Positions 19,667 to 30,307 of a stretch of 64,000 nt of DNA are shown here, in pieces. The DNA lies in the NCBI GenBank assembly GCA_903772945.1, contig CAICTM010000063.1, positions 62,001 to 126,000 of the forward strand, given 5' to 3'. Source of the DNA: Seminavis robusta. Its lineage: Eukaryota; Bacillariophyta; Bacillariophyceae; Naviculales; Naviculaceae. Every line of letters starts with the position of its first letter. Positions within the stretch are counted from its first letter, which is position 1. The notes beneath the pieces are model-generated. The model saw nothing but the letters and a program-made list of their open reading frames with translations, searched no databases and had not been told where the DNA came from. The position numbers were made by a program, and so were the translations under genes.

Positions 19667-22294
19667 CTACTCAGCTAGTTTGGTACGTCCTCGAGACTTC
19701 TTCTTTCCAAGCAACTCCTTCTCTTGTAGATACTTCTTCATGTTCGCAACAGAGCACTTGCACTCTTCTTTGAACACTTTTTGAAGTGTGGCGCAAGCAT
19801 CAAATTCATCCAAATTCTGCTCCTCTCCAAAGGCGCGGATTCCTTTCACCACAGCCACAGTCCTCAAGTATTGTGCTGTTTGTGCAGCACTCCAATGCTT
19901 TCTCCATTTGTTTTTCCATCTCTTCTCTCTACCTTCTGGCCCTCCAAGAGCATCGTGAAAATCTGCTCTCCCACAATACTCATCCATCAATGCCGAAAGG
20001 GACGGTTGGTTTGGTCGGATGTAGAAGGAGGAATTGGGTAAGGTGACACCAATAACAGCTCCGCACCGTATTTCCTCTCCAGACAATCCACCAGTACCGG
20101 TAACAGCTGTAGTCGCAGTAGTTGCGCCCACTTGAAGAAGAGTTCCAGCAGCTTCGTATTCCACCGGGGAAGTAGTTCTGTTGTTGTTAAGTGGCTCTGC
20201 ATCTGTCATTTCACTGTCAAAAAATAGTGGTGGAGGTGGATCATTGTGGAAATCCGCGACGTCATCAAGCTCATGACTGTCTTGTGTAAGAGCCACCAAA
20301 TCGTCCTCCATTGTAGTCGCGCCATTGCCCCTTAAAGCCATGGCACCACTTTCTAGAATAGTAGCTAGCCGTTGCTCTGTATGCTGTCTTCTGTTCTCGC
20401 ATTGTCTGCTGAAAGAAATCAAGCTGCTAATGCCATCATTGACAGTTTGTGCAATGCTGTCAACTCTCTGCTGGAGGATACCCATTGCCGAATCGTTTGC
20501 TCTGTGCCACTGGTGCAAACCTGGAAGCACTCGCTGAAGATTGGAATCCAGTGGGTCTTGCGCCTCTTTCAATGCAACTCTCATTTCCTCTTTGAATGAT
20601 GCAAACTCATCTGAAAGAAGGCAGTGCAGCTCCTTGAACAAAGGATGGTCCACACATCTCTCTGGTTGCTCGATCATCATGGCAGCGGCATCTTGTAGGA
20701 AAATTTTGTTGATATCCATTAAAAAAGAGAGGAACGCCCTTGCTGTCTGTTTCTTGCAGTTCTTGTCTGCCTCCACAACAGCATCATAAGCAGCGTACAC
20801 CCACTTTCCAATAGGTGTTTTCGCCAGTAATTCCTTACTTGGCTCAACAGTGCTTCTTGGTAGCCAGTAGATGCTGTCTTTTCCGCCTGTAAATCCTGCT
20901 AGTGCTCTGATTGGTGACATGGGCAGTTTTGTACTGTAGGAGCGATCCTGGACACCCTCAGCCCATTGCCCCATTCGCCTGATGTTCTCTGCTTCCTCCA
21001 TACACATTTCCAGCGTTTTTGGGCCAATGTTGCGACCAAGATGCTGAATCTTGTTACATGCCAGGCCAAGGGCTTTGAGCATGTCACCCACACAGTCTCC
21101 ATAGCTGTCATTGCGCATTTCTGTTTTGTTGTTCTGGGGGGATCCTACATCAATAAGTAGCTTGATGTCAAACCATTCTTCATTCTTCATCCAATCCTCA
21201 ACTGTCATTGTCTCGAACTCTCTGGTACAGAATAGGCGATGCTGGAGATAGAAAGCTAGTCCATTTATGGCACAGTAGCAAACTTCCTTATGTCTTGTAG
21301 CCCTGCCAAACTGTCTTGCTCCTCGAGAAGCTGTCTTTCCAATTGGGATCTGGTTGACCATCAAGTAGGGCGCTTGAACATCATTGGGTGCCTTGGGAAG
21401 GTTGATGCCAAGGAAGTCACTCAGCTCAGCACGATGCAAACTTTCAGATCGCAGCACACCAGAGGTCAAATAGAGAAGACAAAACCTGTGGCGGAGAGAT
21501 TTGTTGACTGATCTATAACCTCTTGCAAACTGGCTGCGGCACCACATGTAGTCTTCCATTTTCTCATAGTGCTCAACAATGGTGTATGGAGAAAATTCGC
21601 CTGTTACCTTCTCTTTGTAGTTGGCTTTGTCTCTTTTGGGTTTTCTCCCCTTCACATGATCTCGCAGAATTTTCATATCTTCATCAATCCATATGAAATC
21701 CCATTGCACCCTAAGCTGTGCTGGTAACCCACTATTTCCTGTCATGGCAACTTGTACGTTGTAGATCTTTTTCATAACAGACTGATAAGCAGTAAAGGTA
21801 GTAGGTCCAATCGGATTTGTAGGTTGTGGCACTGCTGCCAGGCGGCTGGCTGGGCCTTTCTTTAAATGTGCAATCACCTTTTCGTAGTCCTCAGGGTCAA
21901 AGTAGTCTCTTTGCTCTGGAGGAAGCGCCCTTTGTGCTTTGGTCAAACCTTTCGCCTTCTGCTCCCTGAAGCATTGGTACCACATAAACCGGTAGACTCT
22001 TTCTGCCACAAGATGATATTTGTAGGGATCCGTGGAGTATGCATAGTCGCAGTACTGGAAGTACTCCATTGCTTTGGGAGTCTGGGCTTTGATGCTGTTG
22101 GTGGAGCGACTTTCATCTTGTGCCTCCAACACTTGTTGTCGCATGTTCCTATTGATTTCATTGTCATCAGGATGCCTGATTACATGAGTTCTCTCTGTTC
22201 CTCCTGGAGAGGTGGACGTCCTCTGCTGGTATCTGCGAGGGGGAGAGCCCAAGGCATTGGCAATAAAGCGGCTAGTAGAGATGAGTCGACTCAT
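19667..22294 (-). CDS. Crypton-type tyrosine recombinase with C-terminal GCR1_C-like domain
   Basis: An 875-residue protein from an ATG at 22294. A helical N-terminal region is followed by a tyrosine-recombinase core: catalytic Arg in YLTSGVLRSESLHRAELSD near residue 281, the H-x-x-R box HLGRNIGPKT near 415, and the nucleophile in DRSYSTKLPMSPIRALAGF near 452. The ending (YSTKLP ... AGF) is typical of Crypton recombinases. The C-terminal part (about 770-850: LSALMDEYCGRADFHDALGG then KRWKNKWRKH) resembles the GCR1_C DNA-binding domain that many Cryptons carry. Cryptons move DNA through a tyrosine recombinase without an RNA intermediate. The reading frame is intact. This is probably a whole element whose ends I could not place. 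Flanks hold a 41-bp tandem repeat and an array of TTAGAC words. Confidence 0.85.
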   Translation of the reverse strand: MSRLISTSRFIANALGSPPRRYQQRTSTSPGGTERTHVIRHPDDNEINRNMRQQVLEAQDESRSTNSIKAQTPKAMEYFQYCDYAYSTDPYKYHLVAERVYRFMWYQCFREQKAKGLTKAQRALPPEQRDYFDPEDYEKVIAHLKKGPASRLAAVPQPTNPIGPTTFTAYQSVMKKIYNVQVAMTGNSGLPAQLRVQWDFIWIDEDMKILRDHVKGRKPKRDKANYKEKVTGEFSPYTIVEHYEKMEDYMWCRSQFARGYRSVNKSLRHRFCLLYLTSGVLRSESLHRAELSDFLGINLPKAPNDVQAPYLMVNQIPIGKTASRGARQFGRATRHKEVCYCAINGLAFYLQHRLFCTREFETMTVEDWMKNEEWFDIKLLIDVGSPQNNKTEMRNDSYGDCVGDMLKALGLACNKIQHLGRNIGPKTLEMCMEEAENIRRMGQWAEGVQDRSYSTKLPMSPIRALAGFTGGKDSIYWLPRSTVEPSKELLAKTPIGKWVYAAYDAVVEADKNCKKQTARAFLSFLMDINKIFLQDAAAMMIEQPERCVDHPLFKELHCLLSDEFASFKEEMRVALKEAQDPLDSNLQRVLPGLHQWHRANDSAMGILQQRVDSIAQTVNDGISSLISFSRQCENRRQHTEQRLATILESGAMALRGNGATTMEDDLVALTQDSHELDDVADFHNDPPPPLFFDSEMTDAEPLNNNRTTSPVEYEAAGTLLQVGATTATTAVTGTGGLSGEEIRCGAVIGVTLPNSSFYIRPNQPSLSALMDEYCGRADFHDALGGPEGREKRWKNKWRKHWSAAQTAQYLRTVAVVKGIRAFGEEQNLDEFDACATLQKVFKEECKCSVANMKKYLQEKELLGKKKSRGRTKLAE

Positions 22295-23236
22295 GGTGGT
22301 TGTTGGTGTTTGTTGGTGTTTGTTATCTTCCTATTGACTGGTGCGGATCCTCTTCCACGGTAGCTAGCTAGTCAGTCCACTAGTATCGTACCTTACTAGT
22401 ACTTTCGCGCCAAAGGCCTAACAGAGACCTAACGAATGACAAGGGAAGATACCCTTTGAGTACCAGTCCTTTAAGTCCGTTGAATTTAGACTAGACGTTG
22501 TAATAACGGTTTTATTAGACGCACTCGGCGTGCATTATGTGCTTAGACTGAACGTGAAATTCTGACTCCGCGTCTAAAGTGGTACTCAGAAGTTAGACTC
22601 AGACAGGTATATATGATGGCAACCAGTCAATTTTTGTAAAGGATGGGGAGGTTGGCGATGCGAACACTTTTTCGAAGGCTCGCTTCTTTCTCGCGTGCAG
22701 TCATGAACAAACCGGGATCCATCGGACGCTCGGCTTCCAGAGTAAATCAAATGATTCAATCGAATCGAATCAAATCGAAAGATCAATCGAATGACGAACT
22801 CCGCAGCTCCGTCCGCAGCTCGGAGCACCCAGGAACCAACCACCGTCCCAAACAACACGCAACACAAGCAACAATACACTACTACTCTAACCAAGCATCC
22901 AGCTATCACTAAGACCACTCTGAGAGGCCAGGAAGTGTGTTGTTGGGTAGTCTAAAGCATGAAATCAGTGCTCATCAGTGCGTCAGTCTCATCTCATCAC
23001 CTGTCGTTTTCCATCTGGCAGAATCTGTCATCTGAAAATTGGGGTGGAAAAATGGGATGTCACCATGATGAGCTCACTTTTTTGTTCAACCGGATTGCTA
23101 GAGTTGCATACCCAACCGAACAAGGAAGATTCTCGCGATTGTTGATAAGCCTAGGCCAGATCAACCCCCCAGACCTTATTCAAGTCTACTTTTACCTTTT
23201 CTATCAATCTTCTATTCAATACCTATCAATTGCAAA
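22295..23236. other. Intergenic between divergent genes
   Basis: About 940 bp holding the promoter of the Crypton recombinase and that of the following gene, plus the TTAGAC array. A run of aatcgaatcgaatcaaatcg type repeats lies near 22756-22790. An 89-codon frame at 22643 starts with ATG but has only low-complexity sequence and is not accepted as a gene. Confidence 0.45.
22486..22598. repeat. Spaced array of TTAGAC words
   Basis: TTAGAC occurs at 22486, 22515, 22543 and 22593 on the plus strand, and its reverse complement GTCTAA at 22572. Successive starts are 29, 28, 29 and 21 bases apart. The array sits about 200-300 bp upstream of the Crypton recombinase start. Confidence 0.7.
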
Positions 23237-25018
23237 ATGAAGTTCTCTTCTTCTTTCATCAAGCTGCTCTCGTGGTCCTGGACCACCGACAACAACAACA
23301 GCAACACCAAGAAGACCCCCGTTCTCCAGGTCGCCAAGGAGATGATGGGCAACAACAACAGCAACAACAAGGACGTTCCTGTGGCAGAGGAAGTCCCAAT
23401 GTTCCAACTGGACGAGTTGGACAAGTCGGTCATCGAAACCACGGCACTGTTGCACGGAAAGCATCCTGATGTGGAATTCCAGCAGCACGGTCGCTACCTA
23501 GGTGCCTACGACCTTTCCCTGGTTCCTGTGGATCAGCATGGTCACTATGGATACGACAAATACAACCAGCACCAGCCCAAGGGCTGTCGCATCAAACCCA
23601 GTCAATCAGCCAACACTCGCTGGAAGGCCCATTACGGTCAAGACACCGAACGGAGCAATGGAAACCGTTTATCCTTTGCGCCCGTCAACACTGTAGTGGG
23701 GTACTCTTCTGATGAGGGCGAACAAGCTGAAAACAGCCGTGTCTATCGAGACATGAACAAACAAGTGCCACAGGCCCGACACGAATTCTGGCATGAAGCC
23801 CAACAACAATTCATTTCCGTCGGCACTCCCACACCCCACGAACGCGTCTCGGATCTTGTCCAGTTGATTCAAGAGTACGGATACCAACAAGTGAGCAAAT
23901 GGATCACCAACAACCAATGGTTCCAAAGCGACAAATCATACCTAAAACAAGCCAAACTGTACATTCAAATTGATGCCGTGCATCAAGACCTCGAGGGACT
24001 TGTTCGTTTCATCAAGGCGAAGAAAGGAAACGACAATCAAGTCGCCCACTGGTTCATGGTCAACGAAAAGAACACTTACATGTTCGAACTCGCCATGTGC
24101 CACTTGTATCACGGTGGAATTCAGCGCAACGCTGACGACGAAATTTGCACCTTGAATACGCGAGAACAGATTGCCAATCGACGATTTGTCTATCGCAAGG
24201 TCAAGGATGTCTGCATGGAAGATGCAGCACCCGTAGTAGTAGAACAACAACCAACAACAACTAAAGACGTCGAGGCAATAGAAACAGTCTCGACCGTCGA
24301 CGACAACAAGATGGCATCCGATGCCACAATCACACGCGAAGCAGTGGTGGTTCCCACATGCACAGCCGTGGTCCCATACATTCAAAAGTGGCATGTGAAA
24401 CATGTGAAGATCAGTGTGCATGAACACCAACTATTTGTATTGGAGATGCGAATGATGAATGGTGTGCTACTTGGAGTGGTACCCAAAGACATGCTCGCAG
24501 CCTTGATGAAGGATGGTGGAGAGCTTGTCAAGGAATTGATGCGTCGGCACAACACACCAAGATTGGAGGCAGGCGTTGCCTCGGACAATACGGATTACGA
24601 ATTCGTGACTGCCGACCAAGTGGTAGCTGAAGAACCACTGGAGGTCGAGGAACAACAACAAGTTGATGCTGAAGAACCACTGGTCGACAACCGAGTCGAT
24701 GAGGAAGACAATGTGGACACAGCACAATCAACTTTGCGACGATCAAAGAGACGCATGGCGGCGATTGCATCTCAGAGAATCACAGAACAAATCAAGACGA
24801 AGCCACGGCGGGTGGCAGTTGAACAACCTAAAATTAATAAATGTAGATGTGCGGCGGCCACCAAGAAGAAGTCGACAAAGGCGAAGGGCAAGAAGAAGAA
24901 GACGACAACGACACCTGTGACGGATACACAGCAGCAAACAACAGTTCAGACAACAACTCTTTCTGGACGGCAAGTCAGAAAGCCTGACAGGTACATTCCA
25001 GTCCAGGACAACAGGTGA
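23237..25018 (+). CDS. Unknown Asn/Gln-rich protein with basic C-terminus
   Basis: A 593-residue frame from an ATG (MKFSSSFIKLLSWSWTTDNN). It has Asn-rich tracts at 18-45, a possibly folded part at about 175-320 (VSDLVQLIQEYGYQQVSKWI, SYLKQAKLYIQIDAVHQDLE, NTYMFELAMCHLYHGGIQ), a second at about 375-450 (WHVKHVKISVHEHQLFVLEM), then an acidic Glu/Val region, a Lys-rich basic block (KKKSTKAKGKKKKTTTT), and GRQVRKPDRYIP at the end. No family is recognised. The short G-R-x-x-R-x-P-x-R-Y motif also occurs in Copia-type polyproteins, but no retroelement domain is here. The stop codon lies within a perfect 5' splice site: ACAG then GTGAGT at 25015. An 80-bp intron to a gcag at 25094 would give 15 further codons, so the C-terminus is uncertain. 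Confidence 0.7.
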   Translation: MKFSSSFIKLLSWSWTTDNNNSNTKKTPVLQVAKEMMGNNNSNNKDVPVAEEVPMFQLDELDKSVIETTALLHGKHPDVEFQQHGRYLGAYDLSLVPVDQHGHYGYDKYNQHQPKGCRIKPSQSANTRWKAHYGQDTERSNGNRLSFAPVNTVVGYSSDEGEQAENSRVYRDMNKQVPQARHEFWHEAQQQFISVGTPTPHERVSDLVQLIQEYGYQQVSKWITNNQWFQSDKSYLKQAKLYIQIDAVHQDLEGLVRFIKAKKGNDNQVAHWFMVNEKNTYMFELAMCHLYHGGIQRNADDEICTLNTREQIANRRFVYRKVKDVCMEDAAPVVVEQQPTTTKDVEAIETVSTVDDNKMASDATITREAVVVPTCTAVVPYIQKWHVKHVKISVHEHQLFVLEMRMMNGVLLGVVPKDMLAALMKDGGELVKELMRRHNTPRLEAGVASDNTDYEFVTADQVVAEEPLEVEEQQQVDAEEPLVDNRVDEEDNVDTAQSTLRRSKRRMAAIASQRITEQIKTKPRRVAVEQPKINKCRCAAATKKKSTKAKGKKKKTTTTPVTDTQQQTTVQTTTLSGRQVRKPDRYIPVQDNR

Positions 25019-26445
25019 GTAAGTGGGCGACGACGACGGATTGCGGGACTAACACAATACAATACACAACGAGCAAGCATTTGGCGGGGTGCAGGGCTAT
25101 ACAACAATTTTGCGGAGATGAATACAGTTGGTTCAATTGAAGGGTCACATCGAAGGTAGCCAGGTTTGTGGTTCCTGTGCTAGGCAGCCTCTATTGCAGA
25201 GTGCTTGTCCGAACGTCCTCCACGCGACGAAAGTCCAAAGTTAATACCCGTGACACCCGACAACCAACCTCTATCATTGTTGATGCTATTTCTACAATCT
25301 AAAATACAACCAAACATAAACATAGAACGATAACACACAGTAGACATTCTTTACAAACAAAAATGATGGCTTCATCCTTAAAGTAGTTGTAGTCGTACTA
25401 CCAGTAGCAGGTCGCGTCCAAGTCTCCTTGTCACAAGTGAAGTATGGACTACGGCAATCCATACTTCAAGTAGGGACTACGGCAATCCAGCCATACGTCA
25501 CTTGTGACAAGAAGAGCGCAACGATGAGGAACTGAACGTGGGCTTTGAAGAGTAAATAGAAAATCCGTGCCCGCCTCACCAGTGGGGGTGCAGGCAGGTA
25601 CGGTACCGCTGCTGTGAAGGTTAGTTGCACCCTCATTTGTGCCCTGGCTGGGTTCTTCTTGTATGTTGCCGTGGCTAGCTAGTGAGTTGAACGAAGACTC
25701 AACCAATAGTTTGGTTGGCTCGGGATTAGTGCGATCTATCCCCGAGGGTGGTGGAGGGTGCGTGCAGATTGAGTCGAATGAATCGACAATCGAATCTCCG
25801 GGCCAATCGACGAACGCATTGGTCCGTTCATCGGGGAAGAGGGGGTTTAGAGCACCGGTAGGTGGATACGGTGCTGGCTGGCTGGGCTGTTTGTTTGGTC
25901 AATACAGTCAATTGCTGCTGCAAGTTCGCTAGCAACCGGTTAGCTTGACTGTCGTCAGCTTGAGTCAGCAAATTTGTACTGGAACGGTAATTCCGCCCCT
26001 TGGATAGCAGAAAGTCCATCGTTATCAAACTTTTGATCTCCTGAATTACAGCGCCTGGTGTTTTTCGGGGGTTGCAGTTGCCAGAGAAGCAAAGACGGAA
26101 GAAACAAGTGAACCTACTGAGTACTAGAAACAACTAGTACTGGTACATACGAATTGCATCCAAACTGGCTACTGGCTACTAGTTTGAATCGTCAAGCGGG
26201 CTGGACTCGGCAGGTTCCTGATCTACTAGCTAGACAGAGTCGCACAACGCATCATTGCTTTCAAACGCGTCGTTCAATGGCTTCGCTCAAGTCGAGCCGA
26301 GTCGAATGGTTGAATCGAATCGTTTCCATCCCAGGCTTTTCGTCGTCAACCAATCTGTTTGCTCCTTCGCGAATTGTTACATGGCACCTTCCCCATTGCT
26401 GATACACACATCGTTTCGTCGGGGTACTGACATTGCTCGTCCATT
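25019..26445. other. Intergenic, with a hairpin element
   Basis: About 1.4 kb between convergent genes. It includes an 85-bp imperfect palindrome (listed separately) and a possible last exon of the preceding gene at 25095-25140. CTAG and GTAC words recur near 25670, 25850-25935 and 26150-26235. No other coding frame was accepted. Confidence 0.45.
25427..25511. repeat. Small inverted repeat/MITE-like hairpin
   Basis: Arms at 25427-25447 (cttgtcacaagtgaagtat then gg) and 25491-25511 are inverted copies over 21 bp with one mismatch. The interior carries a direct repeat of ggactacggcaatcca at 25446-25461 and 25474-25489, and a second inverted pair gaagtatgg/ccatacttc (25439-25447 and 25459-25467) allowing an alternative fold. 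It may be a miniature transposon or the template of a structured RNA; neither is shown. Confidence 0.8.
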
Positions 26446-28961
26446 TTACGCCCTCGAACTTTCCAAGAGTTCCCGCTCACTGTTCGTCAGTTCATCGTTG
26501 GGATCCTCGTTGCCCTCCATGAGGTTGCGTTCACTGGCTGTCATTTCGGCCAATGCTGGCAGCTCTCCGGCACTAGCAAAGCTTCGATCCTTGTTGAAGG
26601 AGAAATTGACCTTTAGAAAGCCACGACGCGGATCGAATCGTTGCGGCAAACTTCGATTGCGTCGAAAGCCCGGTTGTCCACTTCCGTCGGTATTGTAAGC
26701 GGGCCCGGTCATATTGGAGAGCGATTTTTGACTGCTGCCATCACCACCAGTACGTTTGTGCTGGAATCCATCGTCGTTGGAAAAGTCGAGCATTATGCTG
26801 GCATTGCTGCTAACGTCGAAAATGGAAAGCACTTCCTTGGCTCCGGAAACCTCCCTGAGACTGGCCATGCTGCCCGCGTAGGTGGAAACGGACGACCCCA
26901 TGGACAGGCCTCCTTCATCGGACGACAAGGTTTCTTGTCGTTTGAGCCACGTTTCGCGATTTTCTTTGGACGGTTGACTGGCCGTAATGTACATCATGCT
27001 CTTGAACTCCTCGTATGAAATCTGATTGTCGCCATCCTTGTCTACTTGTTTGATAATTTTGTTCATGACATAGTCGTCCATATCATCGTCAATGACGAGG
27101 ATTGCCTTCAATTCACTCATGTCGATAAATCCATTTCCGTCCAGGTCGAATTCATCGAATGCTGCCTTGAGTTTCTGATCATTCAACATGTCCTTTTGCA
27201 TGAGACTGGCCACAACGAACTCTGAATATTCAATCATTCCGGATCCTAGTAGGTAGGTAGCAAGACAAAAACCCAATCCAGTCACGTGTGGTCAGTCAGA
27301 ACTCATTGTTGTTGCTGTTGTTGTTTGTTGAGTAGTAACAGAAAATAAATTGTTGCAAATGATGTTTCTTACCTGAAAAGTTGACTCGTTGAAAGATGAG
27401 TTCGACATCGGCATCACTGAGATCCTGTCCGTAGAATTCCTTGTATCCTAGTTTGACTTCTTCCTTGCTGATTCGTCCTGAACAATCCATGTCCAGAACT
27501 CGAAAGACTTCATCAATATCATCCTTTTCGCTTTTGAGTAGCAGCTGGGACGCAATGAGTGCATACGTGGCTTGTTTGAGTTTGGATCCCGCTTCGAATC
27601 CTTCCATGTTTCCCAAGGCCGTTCGGGCCGTGAAACTACTGGATCGTCGATATTGTTTGAGTGACTTTCGTCGAATATCGGTCAACCAGGGATGCTGCAA
27701 TGCTTCGTATGCCGTGGGTCGGTCCTTCTCTTCATATGCCAAAAGATACCGAATGAATTCTTTCCCGACTTCACTGACGGAATCCCAAATATCGGGTTCA
27801 TCGTCAAAGATTACCTTACCGGCTTCAATGGCATCGCAGATATCATCAACTTCATCCCCATCAAAGGGGGCATATCCACCCAAGACCAAAAAGGCAATGA
27901 CGCCACAGGCCCAAACATCGCATTTTGACGTGTAGGGTTCTTCCTTGACAATTTGGGGACTCATATAGTACGATGTTCCGACAAAGTCCTTGAATTTGGT
28001 ACCGGGCGCCATGCGTTTGGCAAGTCCAAAATCGATAATTTTAATGTCGTCCAATTTCATATTCTCTTCGAGCAAAATATTTTCGGGCTTTAAGTCACGA
28101 TGGACCAGATTATTGCCGTGTATGTAATTGATGCAAGTGAGCATGTGATTGAGTAGAAGGGCTGCGTCGTCTTCCTGGAAACATCCAATGGCTTCTAATT
28201 CATCCAGTAACTCGCCACCTCTATAGAGGTCTGTATATATAGAAAGGTAGATAGATGAGAAGAGGACGAGAAGAGGATAATCAGAATAAGAATAACACCA
28301 GTGAGCAAGCATAGCTAGAACATCAGACAAGACAAGATACTCCCATAGTTGTCCTTAACATGGACATGTACTTACCAGTAACAATCATGAACTTGTCATC
28401 ATCTTCAAACATTTCGTACTGTTTGAGTAGATTGGGATGATCGAGTGATTTGACCACGGCGAATTCGTTCTTGATGGTGGTATTGACCTTTTCAAAATCG
28501 ACATCGTCGTCTTCGGTTTTGTAAATGACCTTGACGGCCCGTTCGGCGCCCGTCTTTTTGTGAACGACGCCAAAGACTTCACCAAAGCCACCTTCCCCAA
28601 TCTTGTCACCAATGTCGTAGAATTCCGACAAGTCTTCTCCCAACAAACGATTCTTGACAAAGTTTTGCGCTTGGAATTTCACACTCACATTGCGCGCTTT
28701 GCGACTCTGTTTCGTGCGATGCGAGCGACTGATCCGACCCACGGTGGAGGAACTCGATGTGCGAGGCGTCAGGGTCGGGGGAGGAGGGGCTTCGGCGAGC
28801 ATGCTGATGGTATTATTAGATAATGTAGTAGTATTGTTGGTGGTGGCGAAGGCAGTTGTCTTGTTATGGTTGCGAACAGGCAGGGTATCAGCAGATGCAA
28901 AGCCAATGGTTTCGTCTTGGGAAATGGATTTGTTGTGGTGGTGTGGAAAGCTTGGCAGCAT
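26446..28961 (-). CDS. Calcium-dependent protein kinase (CDPK), three exons
   Basis: Exons on the minus strand: 28961-28376, 28230-27373, 27245-26446. Intron 1 (145 bp) starts GTAAGT and ends ATACAG; intron 2 (127 bp) starts GTAAGA and ends CTAG. The spliced protein has 747 residues. The kinase domain (about 114-378) shows IGEGGFGEVF, K144, HRDLKPEN with D241, and DFG at 262-264; the APE site reads SPQ. Four EF-hands follow: 442-453 (DMDCSGRISKEE), 479-490 (NFSGSGMIEYSE, with Asn at position 1 instead of Asp), 515-526 (DLDGNGFIDMSE) and 550-561. A 170-residue Ser-rich tail follows. The N-terminus is disordered and lacks an N-myristoylation Gly. CDPKs couple calcium signals to phosphorylation. 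The second EF-hand may bind calcium weakly. Confidence 0.9.
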
Positions 28962-30307
28962 TCTTTATTTGCAGTCGAAAGATTCTGGGTAACGATGACC
29001 GTTCAAATGCCTGGAGAACCCAATTTTGTGAAACCTTCCAACACCAATCAAAAGATACTTAAGACTGGTAGTGCCCAGGTCACTTTTCAGTGCCCAGTGA
29101 GCTGGCCCAGTGAAAACCTGGTTCCTGCCAGGTTCATCTTTATTTAACATCTGATTTCCTACAAAAGACATTTTGAATCTCTGGGTTCAAAATGACCACA
29201 GGACAGGGCAGTTCGATACTGAAATATTTACCACGTACGACGCTACCGGTACACCATGGTATGATACTGAAAGAACCGTACCAAATACTAGCTACCCGTA
29301 GCTAGCAGGGCCTTTTACCTTTTAGTTTACATGTACATGTAGTGGCTCGGCTGCTCGGTTGTTTGGGGGGACTGGCCCGGACTATGGCTGTGGCGACGAA
29401 CTAAAACTGGTCGCATCGCCTTGTCTCCACGACAAACGGCAAATGCTCCAGCAACCTATTGTACCGCCATGTGAGTGAAAGCGAATGTGCACAGGAGTTG
29501 TCACCAGTCCGGACTAGTTCTCACAACCTACCGTACAGTATGGGCCCACCGGTACCCGGTACCCAGAAGCGAGCTACATGGCTGGAGAGTTAGGTGTTGG
29601 AGGTACCGGCGGGTACGGTACGGTAGGTTGTGCCTTACCATGCCAGCCATAGAAAGCTGAAATGGCAAAGGCTTCGGTGCTTGAGCGGTAACGTTGCATT
29701 CGCAGCAGTTGCTGCAATCGCTCGAAAGAGTCTAAGAATCAAGAAAGGGTGAGCCGTTATACTCGTTAGAATAGTACGGTACTGTACGGTATAGTTACTT
29801 GCCAGCAATAATTCGTTTTATCAACCAGGTTCATCTCTTTGTTTAGCATCCACTATCCTGCAACAGAGAACGCAATGGTTTGCGATCTTCCTCATCCGCG
29901 TCTTCTTCTTTGTCCTCTAGCTAGCTAGCTTGTACCGTAGTCGTCACTCACGATGGAAGGGGTTTTCGCGACATTCACAGTCTGGCCGCCTCCCGGCGGC
30001 CTGTCGCAGTCGCGACAACCAGAATTTTTCGCGCCAGTTAATCTTGTTGAGAGACAAGCATGGATGGAGAAAAGAGCCCAAACAGCGAGTTTCTTCGCTG
30101 CGCTGTCTGCTGATCTTCTCCTAACTAATAACGGTTCCGGTAGACTATTCTTGACAAGCAACAAGTCTTGACGATTGACGATTGCAGCGGACAGCTCCAG
30201 AAGGGGTTGTCTGGATCGTTGATAAGTTCGTTGCTCTGCAGGACTCGACAGTTTGAGGAAAGCTCTGGCTGGCTAGTAGGAGTTAAGCATTCGCCTATTA
30301 AAATACA
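28962..30307. other. Intergenic between CDPK and PX-SYLF genes
   Basis: About 1.3 kb with divergent promoters at its ends. It holds the duplicated segment and dense GTAC words (accggtacccggtaccc near 29550; gtaccggcgggtacggtacg near 29605). A short repeat (ccaggttcatct) occurs near 29127 and 29826. No gene was accepted. Confidence 0.5.
29388..29815. repeat. Left copy of a ~400-bp duplicated segment
   Basis: Similar, in the same orientation, to 32443-32833. Shared blocks include tgtggcgacgaact, caggagttgtcacc, agttctcacaacctaccg-like DNA, gaaagctgaaatggcaaagg and gttacttgccagc. On the minus strand its right end reads R-I-I-A-G-K-stop, matching R-I-M-A-G-K-stop at the end of the TTC38-like gene, so this looks like a duplicated 3' flank of that gene. 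Confidence 0.8.

Noticed and set aside
22643-22912. 89-codon frame beginning with ATG
   Set aside because: Composed of Ser/Arg-rich low complexity over an AATCG repeat; no homology.
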